A stretch of DNA of 9,598 nucleotides from an uncultured Eubacteriaceae bacterium (GTDB lineage: Bacteria; Bacillota; Clostridia; Lachnospirales; Lachnospiraceae), in NCBI GenBank assembly GCA_945938055.1, contig CAMEUH010000085.1, forward strand, positions 1 through 9,598. The letters are read 5' to 3'. The translations under genes were made by a program, and so were the position numbers. Each line of letters opens with the position of its first letter. The first letter of the stretch is position 1. Positions 1-5,641 of this stretch are shown here, piece by piece. The notes below the pieces were generated by a model. The model searched no databases. It saw nothing but the letters and a program-made list of their open reading frames with translations, and was not told the DNA's origin.

Positions 1-14
1 TTTTTCGAAGAGTC

Positions 15-21
15 TCTCCTT
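15..21 (-). promoter_or_regulatory. Shine-Dalgarno-like site after the riboswitch
   Basis: The minus strand reads AAGGAGA directly after the 3' arm of the antiterminator hairpin. No ATG, GTG or TTG occurs in the last 14 bases of the window, so the start codon lies past the left edge. It is therefore uncertain whether this or a later purine run is the ribosome binding site used. Confidence 0.4.
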
Positions 22-22
22 A

Positions 23-56
23 TGCCATGATAATAAAAAAGACTTCTATCATGGCA
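23..56 (-). promoter_or_regulatory. Antiterminator hairpin of the Mn2+ riboswitch
   Basis: Perfect 10-bp inverted repeat (TGCCATGATA at 56-47 and TATCATGGCA at 32-23, minus strand). Its 5' arm is the same sequence as the 3' arm of the terminator at 32-76, so the two hairpins exclude each other. I infer that it forms when P1 of the riboswitch captures the 5' arm of the terminator, letting transcription proceed to the gene beyond the left edge. Confidence 0.6.
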
Positions 57-76
57 CCAGCCATAATAAAAGTCTT
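32..76 (-). terminator. Riboswitch-controlled intrinsic terminator
   Basis: On the minus strand AAGACTT (76-70) pairs with AAGTCTT (45-39). The stem continues through TTATTATGGC and GCCATGATAG with two G-T wobbles, giving about 17 bp closed by a TGGT loop and followed by six T residues (40-35). Its 5' arm overlaps the 3' strand of riboswitch helix P1 (GCAAGACTTTT). Ligand-stabilised P1 should therefore prevent the terminator from forming, making this a transcriptional ON switch. Confidence 0.8.
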
Positions 77-167
77 GCAATTTACATAAGCCGCGGATTA
101 GTAATCTCTACTAATCGTATTGACGCAGGCATAAACGATAACGTCTACTCGCTTGCTACTCCCTTTT
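68..167 (-). ncRNA. yybP-ykoY family Mn2+ riboswitch aptamer
   Basis: The minus strand starts with AAAAGGGAGTAGC (167-155) and ends with GCAAGACTTTT (78-68), the two conserved strands that close helix P1 in yybP-ykoY (Mn2+-sensing) RNAs. Between them are a P2-like hairpin GTAGACG-TTAT-CGTTTAT, the conserved GCGTCAATACG segment, a perfect 8-bp P4-like hairpin GATTAGTA/TACTAATC with a 5-nt loop, and CCGCGGC, whose CGCGGC pairs with GCCTGCG (one bulge). Known members bind Mn2+ and usually switch on Mn2+ exporters (P-type ATPases, TerC, MntP, UPF0016). The regulated gene is outside the window. The call rests on recalled consensus elements in the right order, not on a covariance search. Confidence 0.85.
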
Positions 168-181
168 ATTAATGTAAGGTC

Positions 182-210
182 ATCATAACATACGTTCGTT
201 ATCTTGTCAA
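182..210 (-). promoter_or_regulatory. Sigma-A promoter driving the Mn2+ riboswitch
   Basis: TTGACA (210-205) and TATGAT (187-182) on the minus strand are separated by exactly 17 nt. The expected start near 175 lies just before the aptamer. It begins only about 25 nt after the stop codon of the zinc-ribbon gene, so the riboswitch transcript is an independent unit. Confidence 0.85.
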
Positions 211-235
211 GTATTTAACAAATATTTAATAATTT

Positions 236-589
236 TTACGAAATCTTAGCACCACACTTCGGACAAAAGGAGGCATCCTTTTCGATGCTTTCTCCACATG
301 CAGCGCAGGTCTTTGTTCCCTGAATCTCATCAATCTGCTCCTTCAGAGTAACGATTCCCGCCTGTGCCGCCAGAATGGAAGCAATCTCCTCTGCATAGAC
401 ATCGCCTTCATAGTCCTGATGTTCCTTAAAATATTTCTCACCTATTGTCTGATAAAGTGTCTGAATCTTACTTTCCTCTGTACGAATCTTATTCTTAAGA
501 GATACGACTGCAGAAACTTCCTTCGCCTTCTTGGAAACCTCTGTTCCTGCTACTGCTATTTTCTCACCCATTTTTTCAAAAAAGTCCAT
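236..589 (-). CDS. Small coiled-coil protein with C-terminal zinc ribbon
   Basis: 117 residues. The N-terminal two thirds is polar and helical (about 1-92, lysine- and glutamate-rich, likely a coiled coil). The C terminus carries a treble CxxC zinc ribbon with cysteines 95, 98, 109 and 112 (CAACGES...SFCPKCGAKIS). No signal peptide or membrane segment is visible. I chose the ATG at 589 because AGGAGG lies 7 nt upstream; the frame can be extended only to a TTG that sits upstream of that site. The protein belongs to the common 'zinc ribbon domain-containing protein' type of Clostridia, which has no known specific function; these ribbons usually act as structural or protein/nucleic-acid binding modules. 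The gene appears monocistronic, with its own promoter at 627-655. Confident as a gene, unknown in role. Confidence 0.85.
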   Translation of the reverse strand: MDFFEKMGEKIAVAGTEVSKKAKEVSAVVSLKNKIRTEESKIQTLYQTIGEKYFKEHQDYEGDVYAEEIASILAAQAGIVTLKEQIDEIQGTKTCAACGESIEKDASFCPKCGAKIS

Positions 590-596
590 TTGCAAA

Positions 597-602
597 CCTC
601 CT
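597..602 (-). promoter_or_regulatory. Ribosome binding site fixing the zinc-ribbon start
   Basis: AGGAGG on the minus strand, 7 nt before the ATG at 589. It excludes the longer TTG-initiated frame, whose start would lie 5' of this site. Confidence 0.85.
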
Positions 603-626
603 GACAAGTTGATATTTTATATCTCT

Positions 627-655
627 ATTGTAAAGAATTCCATATAAAAAATCAA
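627..655 (-). promoter_or_regulatory. Candidate sigma-A promoter of the zinc-ribbon gene
   Basis: TTGATT (655-650), a 17-nt spacer and TACAAT (632-627) on the minus strand, placing the start near 620 and leaving a leader of about 30 nt. Both hexamers match consensus at four or five of six positions. Confidence 0.6.
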
Positions 656-678
656 ATTAATTTCTGATTAAAAACAGA

Positions 679-1302
679 TTAAATTGTAATTTTTTCAAAA
701 TCTTCTGCCGGATGCTTGCAAAGTGGGCAGACATAATCTGCCGGAAGCTCATCCCCTTCATAAATAAAACCGCACACTGTACAGCGCCATGCCGTCTTTC
801 CCTCTGCCTTTGCTTCTACTGGCTGTGGCTTTGGCTTAATATGATTCTGGTAATAGGTATATGTTGCCGAAGGAACATTACTTAAAACTTCCATGTCTGT
901 AACGGCAGCGATAAAAAGTGTATGCGTGCCAAGGTCAATGGTCTGTTCCACCCACGCTGAAATAAATCCGTTGGTTCCCTTTGTCACATAATTTACATTA
1001 TTGTAGCCACGCTTGCAATCCGTAAAGCCTGCAAATTTGTCCACATCACGTCCTGACTGAAAACCAAACCGCTTAAATAATTCAAAATCAGCATCTTCAC
1101 TAATAACCGAAACCGTAAATTTCTTCGTACGAAGAATCATGTCATGGGTTGCATTCGCCTTGTTTACCGCAATGCTGATACGGTTTGGATTGGATGTTAC
1201 CTGAATTGCGGTGTTGATAATACATCCATTATCCTTCCCGTCCTCACTTGCCGTCAGCACAAATAATCCATAGCTTAACTTATACATTGTCTTATTATCC
1301 AT
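679..1302 (-). CDS. hrb: Flavin reductase-rubredoxin fusion (high-molecular-weight rubredoxin)
   Basis: 207 residues in two parts. Residues 1-155 are a flavin reductase-like, FMN-binding split-barrel domain (opening MDNKTMYKLSYGLFVLTA, then the core ITNxAIQVTSxPxRISIAVNK-type region at 29-48). Residues 172-205 are a compact rubredoxin with iron ligands Cys174, Cys177, Cys192 and Cys195, joined by a Pro/Lys-rich linker. In acetogens such as Moorella, Hrb takes electrons from NADH and passes them to the flavodiiron protein FprA for reduction of NO or O2, so a cytoplasmic role in oxidative or nitrosative defence is likely. No fprA gene is in the window. The ATG follows a GAGAGG ribosome site by about 9 nt. 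It has its own extended -10 promoter just after the M23 gene. Domain call firm; the electron acceptor is inferred. Confidence 0.9.
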   Translation of the reverse strand: MDNKTMYKLSYGLFVLTASEDGKDNGCIINTAIQVTSNPNRISIAVNKANATHDMILRTKKFTVSVISEDADFELFKRFGFQSGRDVDKFAGFTDCKRGYNNVNYVTKGTNGFISAWVEQTIDLGTHTLFIAAVTDMEVLSNVPSATYTYYQNHIKPKPQPVEAKAEGKTAWRCTVCGFIYEGDELPADYVCPLCKHPAEDFEKITI

Positions 1303-1371
1303 ATTTCTCAGCCTCTCTTTTCCTGTATAATATATTTATTTGCATTTATAAATAAACCATTCTTTACAGGA

Positions 1372-1401
1372 ATTATACCACAGAATCGGATAATAAATCA
1401 A
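1372..1401 (-). promoter_or_regulatory. Extended -10 promoter of hrb
   Basis: The minus strand shows TTGATT (1401-1396), an 18-nt spacer and TATAAT (1377-1372) preceded by TGG, which makes an extended -10 (TGnTATAAT). Start near 1365. The leader of about 60 nt is A+T rich and holds a short inverted repeat CCTGTA (1370-1365)/TACAGG (1327-1322). Confidence 0.7.
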
Positions 1402-1415
1402 TAATAATTCCTATT

Positions 1416-2541
1416 TTAATTCTGACTGCCTATATATTCTTCCGGATTGACTGCCTCTCCGTTCACACGAACTTCCCAATGGAGATGTGTACCGGTAGAA
1501 TTTCCGCTATTTCCCATAATGCCAAGTACCGTTCCTTCAGACAGCTTATCTCCTTCTGCTACCGCAATGCTTTCCAGATGATGATATTCACTTGTCACTC
1601 CGTTTCCATGATCCATTACAACATAATTTCCTTTTTCCCTGACATATCCTGTCAAAAGCACGGTTCCATCCATTGGCAGGTATATATTAAGATCGTCAGA
1701 AGTATAGTCAATTCCCTCATGAAAAATACCCCAGCGTTCGCCATATACCGAAGTTATTTCTCCTCCCTTAACCGGAAGACCTCCCGTCGATCCGGTTGCG
1801 CCTGAAGATGGTGCCTCTACAGTCTTTAGATTTTGAAGAAATTCTTCCGCTTCTGCACGATAATGCACACCATTAATAGATATTTCCGTAGCGCTGATGA
1901 TATTTAGTTCATCAAACTGCTTTTCCGCCTCGCTTTTCACCTCCATCTTGGCAACAATATCGTTCCCGGTATCATAAAAAAAAGTAATACTGTATAATGG
2001 AGTATCTTCTCCATACACATTTGGTCCCTGTCCCGCATGAAAACTGTCTTTTTCCCCTGGTATTTCCTCATAAATCCGAAGTAAGTCAAAGAGTTCTGCT
2101 TCCGGTGTGGAAACATCACTTCTCGTATAACCTATCTTTCCGTTATGAATCTGAATTTTTCCTATTTTTTCTGCCGTAATAAACTCCGTTATTCTTTTTG
2201 CTTCCTGCTCTGTTGCCTCAATATCTGCGATTGTATTCTCCTGTGTGTCCATCGTGTTCTGTAACTCTGTCATTTCCTCTGTCACCGGTTCCACGCTGTT
2301 CATTTCGCTTGCCGGTGTTCCTTTACCCCTTCCGGCAAACATCACCAGATTTACTGCTACAAATACCAGTACTGCCGCAGCCACAACAACCACACCGCCA
2401 AATTTTCCTGACCAGAAATTCATTTGATTTCCCTTCATGTTACCCTCCTTCATCGTACCATCCAATACGTCACTTAGTATCTCTTCTTTTCTTTTTTCAT
2501 TCAGAACAACACCCTCAAATGCATTCCGAATCCGATTTCTC
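1416..2541 (-). CDS. Membrane-anchored M23 peptidase, putative anti-sigma partner
   Basis: 375 residues; the ATG spans 2543-2541. Order: a basic, charged cytoplasmic N terminus (1-45, MRNRIRNAFEGVV...), one membrane helix (about 49-71, GVVVVAAAVLVFVAVNLVMF), an acidic Ser/Thr/Glu-rich extracellular stalk (72-125), a middle domain (about 126-240) unlike anything I recognise, and a C-terminal M23/LytM domain (255-372). The M23 metal ligands look intact: His275 and Asp279 in HEGIDY, His353 and His355 in THLHWEV, plus YHHL at 320-323. M23 enzymes cut peptide cross-links in cell wall. The ATG overlaps the stop codon of the ECF sigma gene by one base (TAATG), with AGGTGAG just upstream, so the two are translationally coupled. 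That arrangement and the short cytoplasmic tail suggest an anti-sigma or sensor role, which is inference: no zf-HC2 or RsgI motif is obvious. It could also simply be a wall hydrolase under sigma control. Confidence 0.85.
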
Positions 2542-2542
2542 A

Positions 2543-3025
2543 TTAAAACTCACCTAACCTTTCCTTCAACAATTTCCTTCCCTTTGCAAGGTAACCCCTT
2601 ATGGTGCCATCACCTTTTTTCAGCATTTTCCCAATTTCTGCCGAAGAATATCCTTCATAATAGTGAAGGTAAATGGACACCCTGATGTTTGTAGGAAGCT
2701 TCAGTATCTCCTCTAGCAGCTCCCGGTCATCATCACTTCCGCCAATTTCATCGAAAATGTCATCGGAAATATTATCATCATAAGAAACCGTCGTCTTATG
2801 CCAGAAGGACTTTAAGAAATCTTTACAGGTATTTCCTGCGGTCACAATCAGCCATGCCTTCTCATGCTCTACACTATCAAATTCTTTTTCCGTACGCATC
2901 AGCTTTACAAATGTATTCTGCAGTGCATCCTGTGCATCCGCTCCGTTTTTCAGATACGAATAACACAACCTGTAAATATTATCTGCATGCCTTTCATATA
3001 TTTCCCTGACCATATGTTGATTCAC
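2543..3025 (-). CDS. ECF-type RNA polymerase sigma factor
   Basis: 160 residues from the GTG at 3025. Region 2 spans roughly residues 5-75 (YERHADNIYRLCYSYLKN, then DAQDALQNTFVKLMR, and KAWLIVTAGNTCKDFLKS), the core-binding and -10 recognition part. An acidic linker (about 84-102) leads to region 4 (103-158, LKLPTNIRVSIYLHYYEGYSSAEIGKML..., the helix-turn-helix reading the -35). Length and layout are typical of the ECF group. AGGAGG at 3038-3033 is 7 nt before GTG, but only 4 nt before an alternative TTG (3028) and 19 nt before an ATG (3013), so GTG is preferred. The next gene overlaps its stop by one base and encodes a membrane protein, the usual sigma/anti-sigma arrangement. Probably responds to envelope stress; the actual signal cannot be read. 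Confidence 0.92.
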   Translation of the reverse strand: MNQHMVREIYERHADNIYRLCYSYLKNGADAQDALQNTFVKLMRTEKEFDSVEHEKAWLIVTAGNTCKDFLKSFWHKTTVSYDDNISDDIFDEIGGSDDDRELLEEILKLPTNIRVSIYLHYYEGYSSAEIGKMLKKGDGTIRGYLAKGRKLLKERLGEF

Positions 3026-3032
3026 CAAACCA

Positions 3033-3038
3033 CCTCCT
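3033..3038 (-). promoter_or_regulatory. Ribosome binding site that decides the sigma factor start
   Basis: AGGAGG (in AGGAGGTGG, 3038-3030). The spacing is 7 nt to GTG at 3025 and 4 nt to TTG at 3028, favouring GTG. Confidence 0.7.
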
Positions 3039-3046
3039 GTTAAGAA

Positions 3047-3070
3047 TACGATTACTAATCAAAAAATGTT
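3047..3070 (-). promoter_or_regulatory. Possible ECF-type autoregulatory promoter
   Basis: Minus strand GGTTCAAC, whose AAC ends at 3068, then 17 nt, then CGTA (3050-3047). Many ECF promoters have an AAC motif at -35 and CGTA/CGTC at -10 with 16-17 nt between, and most ECF operons drive themselves. The start would fall near 3040, leaving a very short leader before the AGGAGG. No convincing sigma-A promoter is visible here. Tentative, since the match is short. Confidence 0.35.
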
Positions 3071-3083
3071 GAACCAGATCAAT

Positions 3084-3123
3084 AAAAAAAGGTCCTCTGC
3101 TTTTTTGCAGTTGAACCCTTTTT
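3084..3123 (-). terminator. Intrinsic terminator after the kinase/Cys-rich operon
   Basis: Minus strand: AAAAAGGGTTC, an unpaired AA, CTGC, a loop of six A, GCAG, A, GGACC and seven T. CTGC/GCAG and AAAAAGG/CCTTTTT pair, with TTC/GGA between them and a small internal loop. It closes the unit ending at 3161 and isolates it from the sigma operon. The A and T tracts on both sides would also permit termination from the other strand, although no gene comes from that side. Confidence 0.75.
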
Positions 3124-3160
3124 CAAATGTCTGAATTTTCCAAAGTCGTCCACACATCCG

Positions 3161-3355
3161 TTACATCTGATGCCGAACCACTGAATATTCGTCATAAAGC
3201 TGGAAATAATGGCAGTTATCATTGCTTCCGGTCAGGAAACGCATCATGTCATCCTCATCCAGATTCATGTCACAAAAATAACATTCTTCCTCTTCATCAT
3301 AAGCATAATGACCACACAAATCACAATTCGTCTTACAGTTTGTCTTGCCTGCCAT
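3161..3355 (-). CDS. Small Cys-rich protein, DUF6472-like
   Basis: 64 residues, very acidic, with cysteines 7, 11, 14, 25, 28 and 48. They form a CxxxCxxC cluster, a CxxC pair and a later Cys (SNDNCHYFQ), which suggests metal binding, probably zinc. The pattern NC..NC..CGHY.YDEEEECY.C...LDEDDM.RFL and the ending YSVVRHQM match my memory of the DUF6472 family of Lachnospiraceae and relatives, which has no assigned function. AAGGAGGA lies about 5 nt before the ATG. The gene begins 31 nt after the stop of the kinase gene and is followed by a terminator, so the two are likely co-transcribed. Real gene with good confidence; family name moderate; function unknown. Confidence 0.85.
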   Translation of the reverse strand: MAGKTNCKTNCDLCGHYAYDEEEECYFCDMNLDEDDMMRFLTGSNDNCHYFQLYDEYSVVRHQM

Positions 3356-3386
3356 TTTCTTCCTCCTTCATAGATGAATTTTTCGC

Positions 3387-4391
3387 TTATCTCTGAACTT
3401 CATTTCCTGCAGCACCAAATGCAAGCTTCATGACCTCATCCACCGTCACAAGATTATAATCTCCGCTTACCGTATGCTTTAAACAGCTTGCTGCATTGGC
3501 AAATTCAACCATCTTCTGTGGCTCAAAATGATGAATCATGCCATAAATGATGCCCGCACAGTAAGCATCACCCGCACCAATGTAATCCAGGATATGCATA
3601 AAGTATTCCTTACTGTAATAAGCCTGTCCGCCTGTATAAATCATGGACTGTAGCTTAAACGTGGTAATGGAAGTTTCCGTACGCCATACAGATGCCACCA
3701 TTTGAAAATCAAAACGTTTTGTCAGCTCTTTTGCAATATAGGCATTCTTCTCTTCAGTAGTGTTATCCGCATTCATTCCAAATATTCCCACAGCATCATC
3801 TTCGTTTGCAATACAAATATCCACATAAGGACAAATCCGTGACATTACTTCATTTGCCTTCTCACTGCTCCAAAGCTTACTGCGGTAATTTAAATCACAG
3901 CTTATGGTAAGTCCCTTCTCCTTCGCCTTCTGACATGCTTCGAGGGTAATTTCTGCCATGTTGTCACTTAATGCCGGTGTAATTCCGGAAAAATGAAACC
4001 ACGTTGCACCTTCCAGAATCTGGTCCCAGTCGAAATCAGACGGCTGAGCCTGTGCAATGGCAGAACCCTTCCGATTATAAATTACATTGGTAGGACGCTG
4101 GCTGGTCTTCTTCTCCAGAAAATAAATTCCAATCTGCTCGCCGCCACGCACAATCATGCTGGTATCCACACCATACTCACGCAGGGAATTGACTGCACTC
4201 TGTCCAATGGCGTGTGCCGGAAGCTTTGTCACATAGCTGGTATCCACATCAAAACTTGCCAGTGAAACGGCCGTATTCGCTTCTCCGCCACCATAAACTG
4301 CCTCGAAATTGTGACACTGTATAAAACGTTCATTATTGTCGGGTGAGAGTCTTAAAAGGATTTCACCTAATGTAATTACTTTATCTTTCAT
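3387..4391 (-). CDS. kdgK: PfkB-family sugar kinase, likely 2-keto-3-deoxygluconate kinase
   Basis: 334 residues, full length for the ribokinase/PfkB family. N-terminal LGEILLRLSP, then the first signature GGGEANTAVSLA (34-45), substrate-side residues around 100-107 (PTNVIYNRKGS), DLNYRSKLW at 166-174 (the DxNxRxxLW motif common in KDG kinases), and the second signature with GAGD at 272-275, where Asp275 is the catalytic base. KdgK phosphorylates 2-keto-3-deoxy-D-gluconate to KDPG in hexuronate and pectin breakdown. No KDPG aldolase (kdgA/eda) or uronate genes are nearby, so the substrate is inferred from motifs and another sugar acid or fructose is possible. Start ATG with AAAGAGGT about 6 nt upstream. 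Probably co-transcribed with the Cys-rich gene downstream, and possibly with the HAD gene 48 nt upstream. Confidence 0.85.
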   Translation of the reverse strand: MKDKVITLGEILLRLSPDNNERFIQCHNFEAVYGGGEANTAVSLASFDVDTSYVTKLPAHAIGQSAVNSLREYGVDTSMIVRGGEQIGIYFLEKKTSQRPTNVIYNRKGSAIAQAQPSDFDWDQILEGATWFHFSGITPALSDNMAEITLEACQKAKEKGLTISCDLNYRSKLWSSEKANEVMSRICPYVDICIANEDDAVGIFGMNADNTTEEKNAYIAKELTKRFDFQMVASVWRTETSITTFKLQSMIYTGGQAYYSKEYFMHILDYIGAGDAYCAGIIYGMIHHFEPQKMVEFANAASCLKHTVSGDYNLVTVDEVMKLAFGAAGNEVQR

Positions 4392-4425
4392 TTCTGTACC
4401 TCTTTTTCATTCATAAACTCACACT

Positions 4426-4434
4426 ATTGTATCA
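4426..4434 (-). promoter_or_regulatory. Candidate extended -10 promoter before the kinase
   Basis: Minus strand TGATACAAT (4434-4426) fits TGnTATAAT with one mismatch. The -35 region, inside the end of the HAD gene, is poor (TGGATT with 16 nt spacing). It may supply kinase transcription independent of the upstream genes. Confidence 0.4.
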
Positions 4435-4439
4435 CATTT

Positions 4440-5093
4440 CTACAAAAAATCCAGATATTCTTTTACAGCAAAATGATTTTCTAATACACATTCACACAAA
4501 TTCCTGATTTCTTCCTCCGGCTCTGCCATGTCCGGCACCATGATAGGATGCATGCCTGCCGCATGCGCCGAACGGATTCCGTTAAAAGAATCCTCAATGG
4601 CATATGCCTCTTTGGGTGTAACCTTAAGACACTCGCAGGCCTTAAGATAAATATCCGGCTCCGGTTTACTGTTCTCTACCATGTCTCCGGCAATGATAAC
4701 GTCAAAATATGAGAAAAGACCGCCGTCCCTTAATTCTGCCTCCACAATTTCACGCCTGGTGGACGATGCCACGGCAAGCTTCATCTTCCTTTCTTTCAGA
4801 AAAATCAGCAGTTCTTCAATTCCCGGCTTTTTCTCAAGTTTACCTCCCGCTGCCTTTTCATGAAACAAATCCGACATTTCCTTCTTATATTCATCATACG
4901 GAAAATCTTTTCCATATTTATTCTGAAAATATTCTTTTGTGGCAGTACGATTTAGCCCAAGGCAATCCCTGCAGGACTTCTCAATATCGGAAACATTATA
5001 TTTATCTGCCACTACCTGCCAGCATTTTAAGACAAGCTTCTCAGAATCAAAAATAATTCCATCCATGTCAAAAACAACTGCCTGTATGTTCAT
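4440..5093 (-). CDS. HAD-superfamily phosphatase (beta-phosphoglucomutase-like)
   Basis: 217 residues from the ATG at 5093. All four HAD motifs are present: FDMDG (nucleophile Asp9, acid/base Asp11), VASST with Ser110, SKPEPD with Lys143, and IEDSFNG with Glu167-Asp168. Residues 15-88 form the helical C1 cap typical of subfamily IA phosphatases and beta-phosphoglucomutases. Substrate cannot be read; a sugar phosphate is plausible given the sugar kinase downstream. Start choice: family members usually begin a few residues before FDMDG, and GGGAG lies 10 nt before this ATG. A longer frame from the ATG at 5114 overlaps the upstream stop as ATGA but has no ribosome site of its own beyond coupling. 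No promoter is visible in front of it, so it may be transcribed from the ATPase promoter. Confidence 0.88.
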   Translation of the reverse strand: MNIQAVVFDMDGIIFDSEKLVLKCWQVVADKYNVSDIEKSCRDCLGLNRTATKEYFQNKYGKDFPYDEYKKEMSDLFHEKAAGGKLEKKPGIEELLIFLKERKMKLAVASSTRREIVEAELRDGGLFSYFDVIIAGDMVENSKPEPDIYLKACECLKVTPKEAYAIEDSFNGIRSAHAAGMHPIMVPDMAEPEEEIRNLCECVLENHFAVKEYLDFL

Positions 5094-5110
5094 TTGGGTA
5101 TCACTCCCTG

Positions 5111-5641
5111 TCATTTTAATAATTCAATCAGATAATGTTCATCCTTTTTATGTGTTTTATGCAAAACACTATATTGCTGAATTGCCTGTACCAGTTTATC
5201 TATATCTTGATAATACTTCTCATAAAACAGGCTACTGTTATCGTATCTCATCCGATTGCACTTAATATACATCTTTGCAAACTTTTTTGGTGTTATTTTA
5301 CTCTTTTGTTTGATATATTCATTATATTTTTCCTCACTGATTATTAATAGAATTTCCAATTCTGGTAATGTACAATATTTTTCTTCACGAATTACTCTTT
5401 TTTTAATCTGCTTTGGAATTCTAAGTTCATCTGTCATTTTATCCCCAATTCGATAGATAATAACATCTTCTGTATATATATTCATCATACCCAGAATCTG
5501 AGGGGATTTATCCAATTGTCTGGCCTGATAAGGAACTAATCCCAGTAGCTCATTTGGGGTTATTATTAATTTATCATGACCCAGTAATAAATTTAATACC
5601 GTTAATTCATTTTTACCCTCACACATTAGTATATATTTCAC
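5111..5641 (-). CDS. TOPRIM-like protein paired with AAA ATPase
   Basis: 176 residues. It opens with a hydrophobic strand and acidic motif KYILMCEGKNE (Glu8, Glu12), the shape of the first TOPRIM motif in OLD and RloB-type nucleases. An IGDKMTDEL segment (65-73; Asp67, Asp71) follows and may be the DxD-like part. Further on are CTLPELEILLII (90-101) and a polar C terminus (HKKDEHYLIELL). The start is GTG at 5641; its GTGA overlaps the TGA of the ATPase, with AAGGAG 11 nt before, so translation is coupled. The A+T content is visibly higher than in the HAD gene downstream. I do not recognise a named family. By analogy with AbiLii/RloB and AriB it would be the nuclease or effector, with the ATPase as sensor or regulator. 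TOPRIM assignment moderate; the motif after the first is not canonical. Confidence 0.8.
   Translation of the reverse strand: MKYILMCEGKNELTVLNLLLGHDKLIITPNELLGLVPYQARQLDKSPQILGMMNIYTEDVIIYRIGDKMTDELRIPKQIKKRVIREEKYCTLPELEILLIISEEKYNEYIKQKSKITPKKFAKMYIKCNRMRYDNSSLFYEKYYQDIDKLVQAIQQYSVLHKTHKKDEHYLIELLK

Noticed and set aside
607..678. An intrinsic terminator after hrb.
   Set aside because: T-rich stretches are present but only a 4-bp TCTG/CAGA pairing could be found, too weak to call.
1322..1370. A leader hairpin or riboswitch in front of hrb.
   Set aside because: Only a 6-bp repeat CCTGTA/TACAGG encloses A+T-rich sequence; there is no conserved aptamer pattern or terminator.
2198..2557. A plus-strand open frame of 119 residues opposite the M23 gene.
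   Set aside because: Low-complexity Pro/Ser/Leu composition typical of an antisense shadow; the minus-strand gene has clear domains.
3084..3123. A small regulatory RNA from the hairpin upstream of the sigma gene.
   Set aside because: The hairpin with T tract lies right after the Cys-rich gene and is fully explained as its terminator; no separate promoter is seen.
3127..3396. A plus-strand open frame of 89 residues.
   Set aside because: It is His/Ser-rich, lies antisense to the well-supported Cys-rich gene with its strong ribosome site, and shows no family resemblance or ribosome site of its own.
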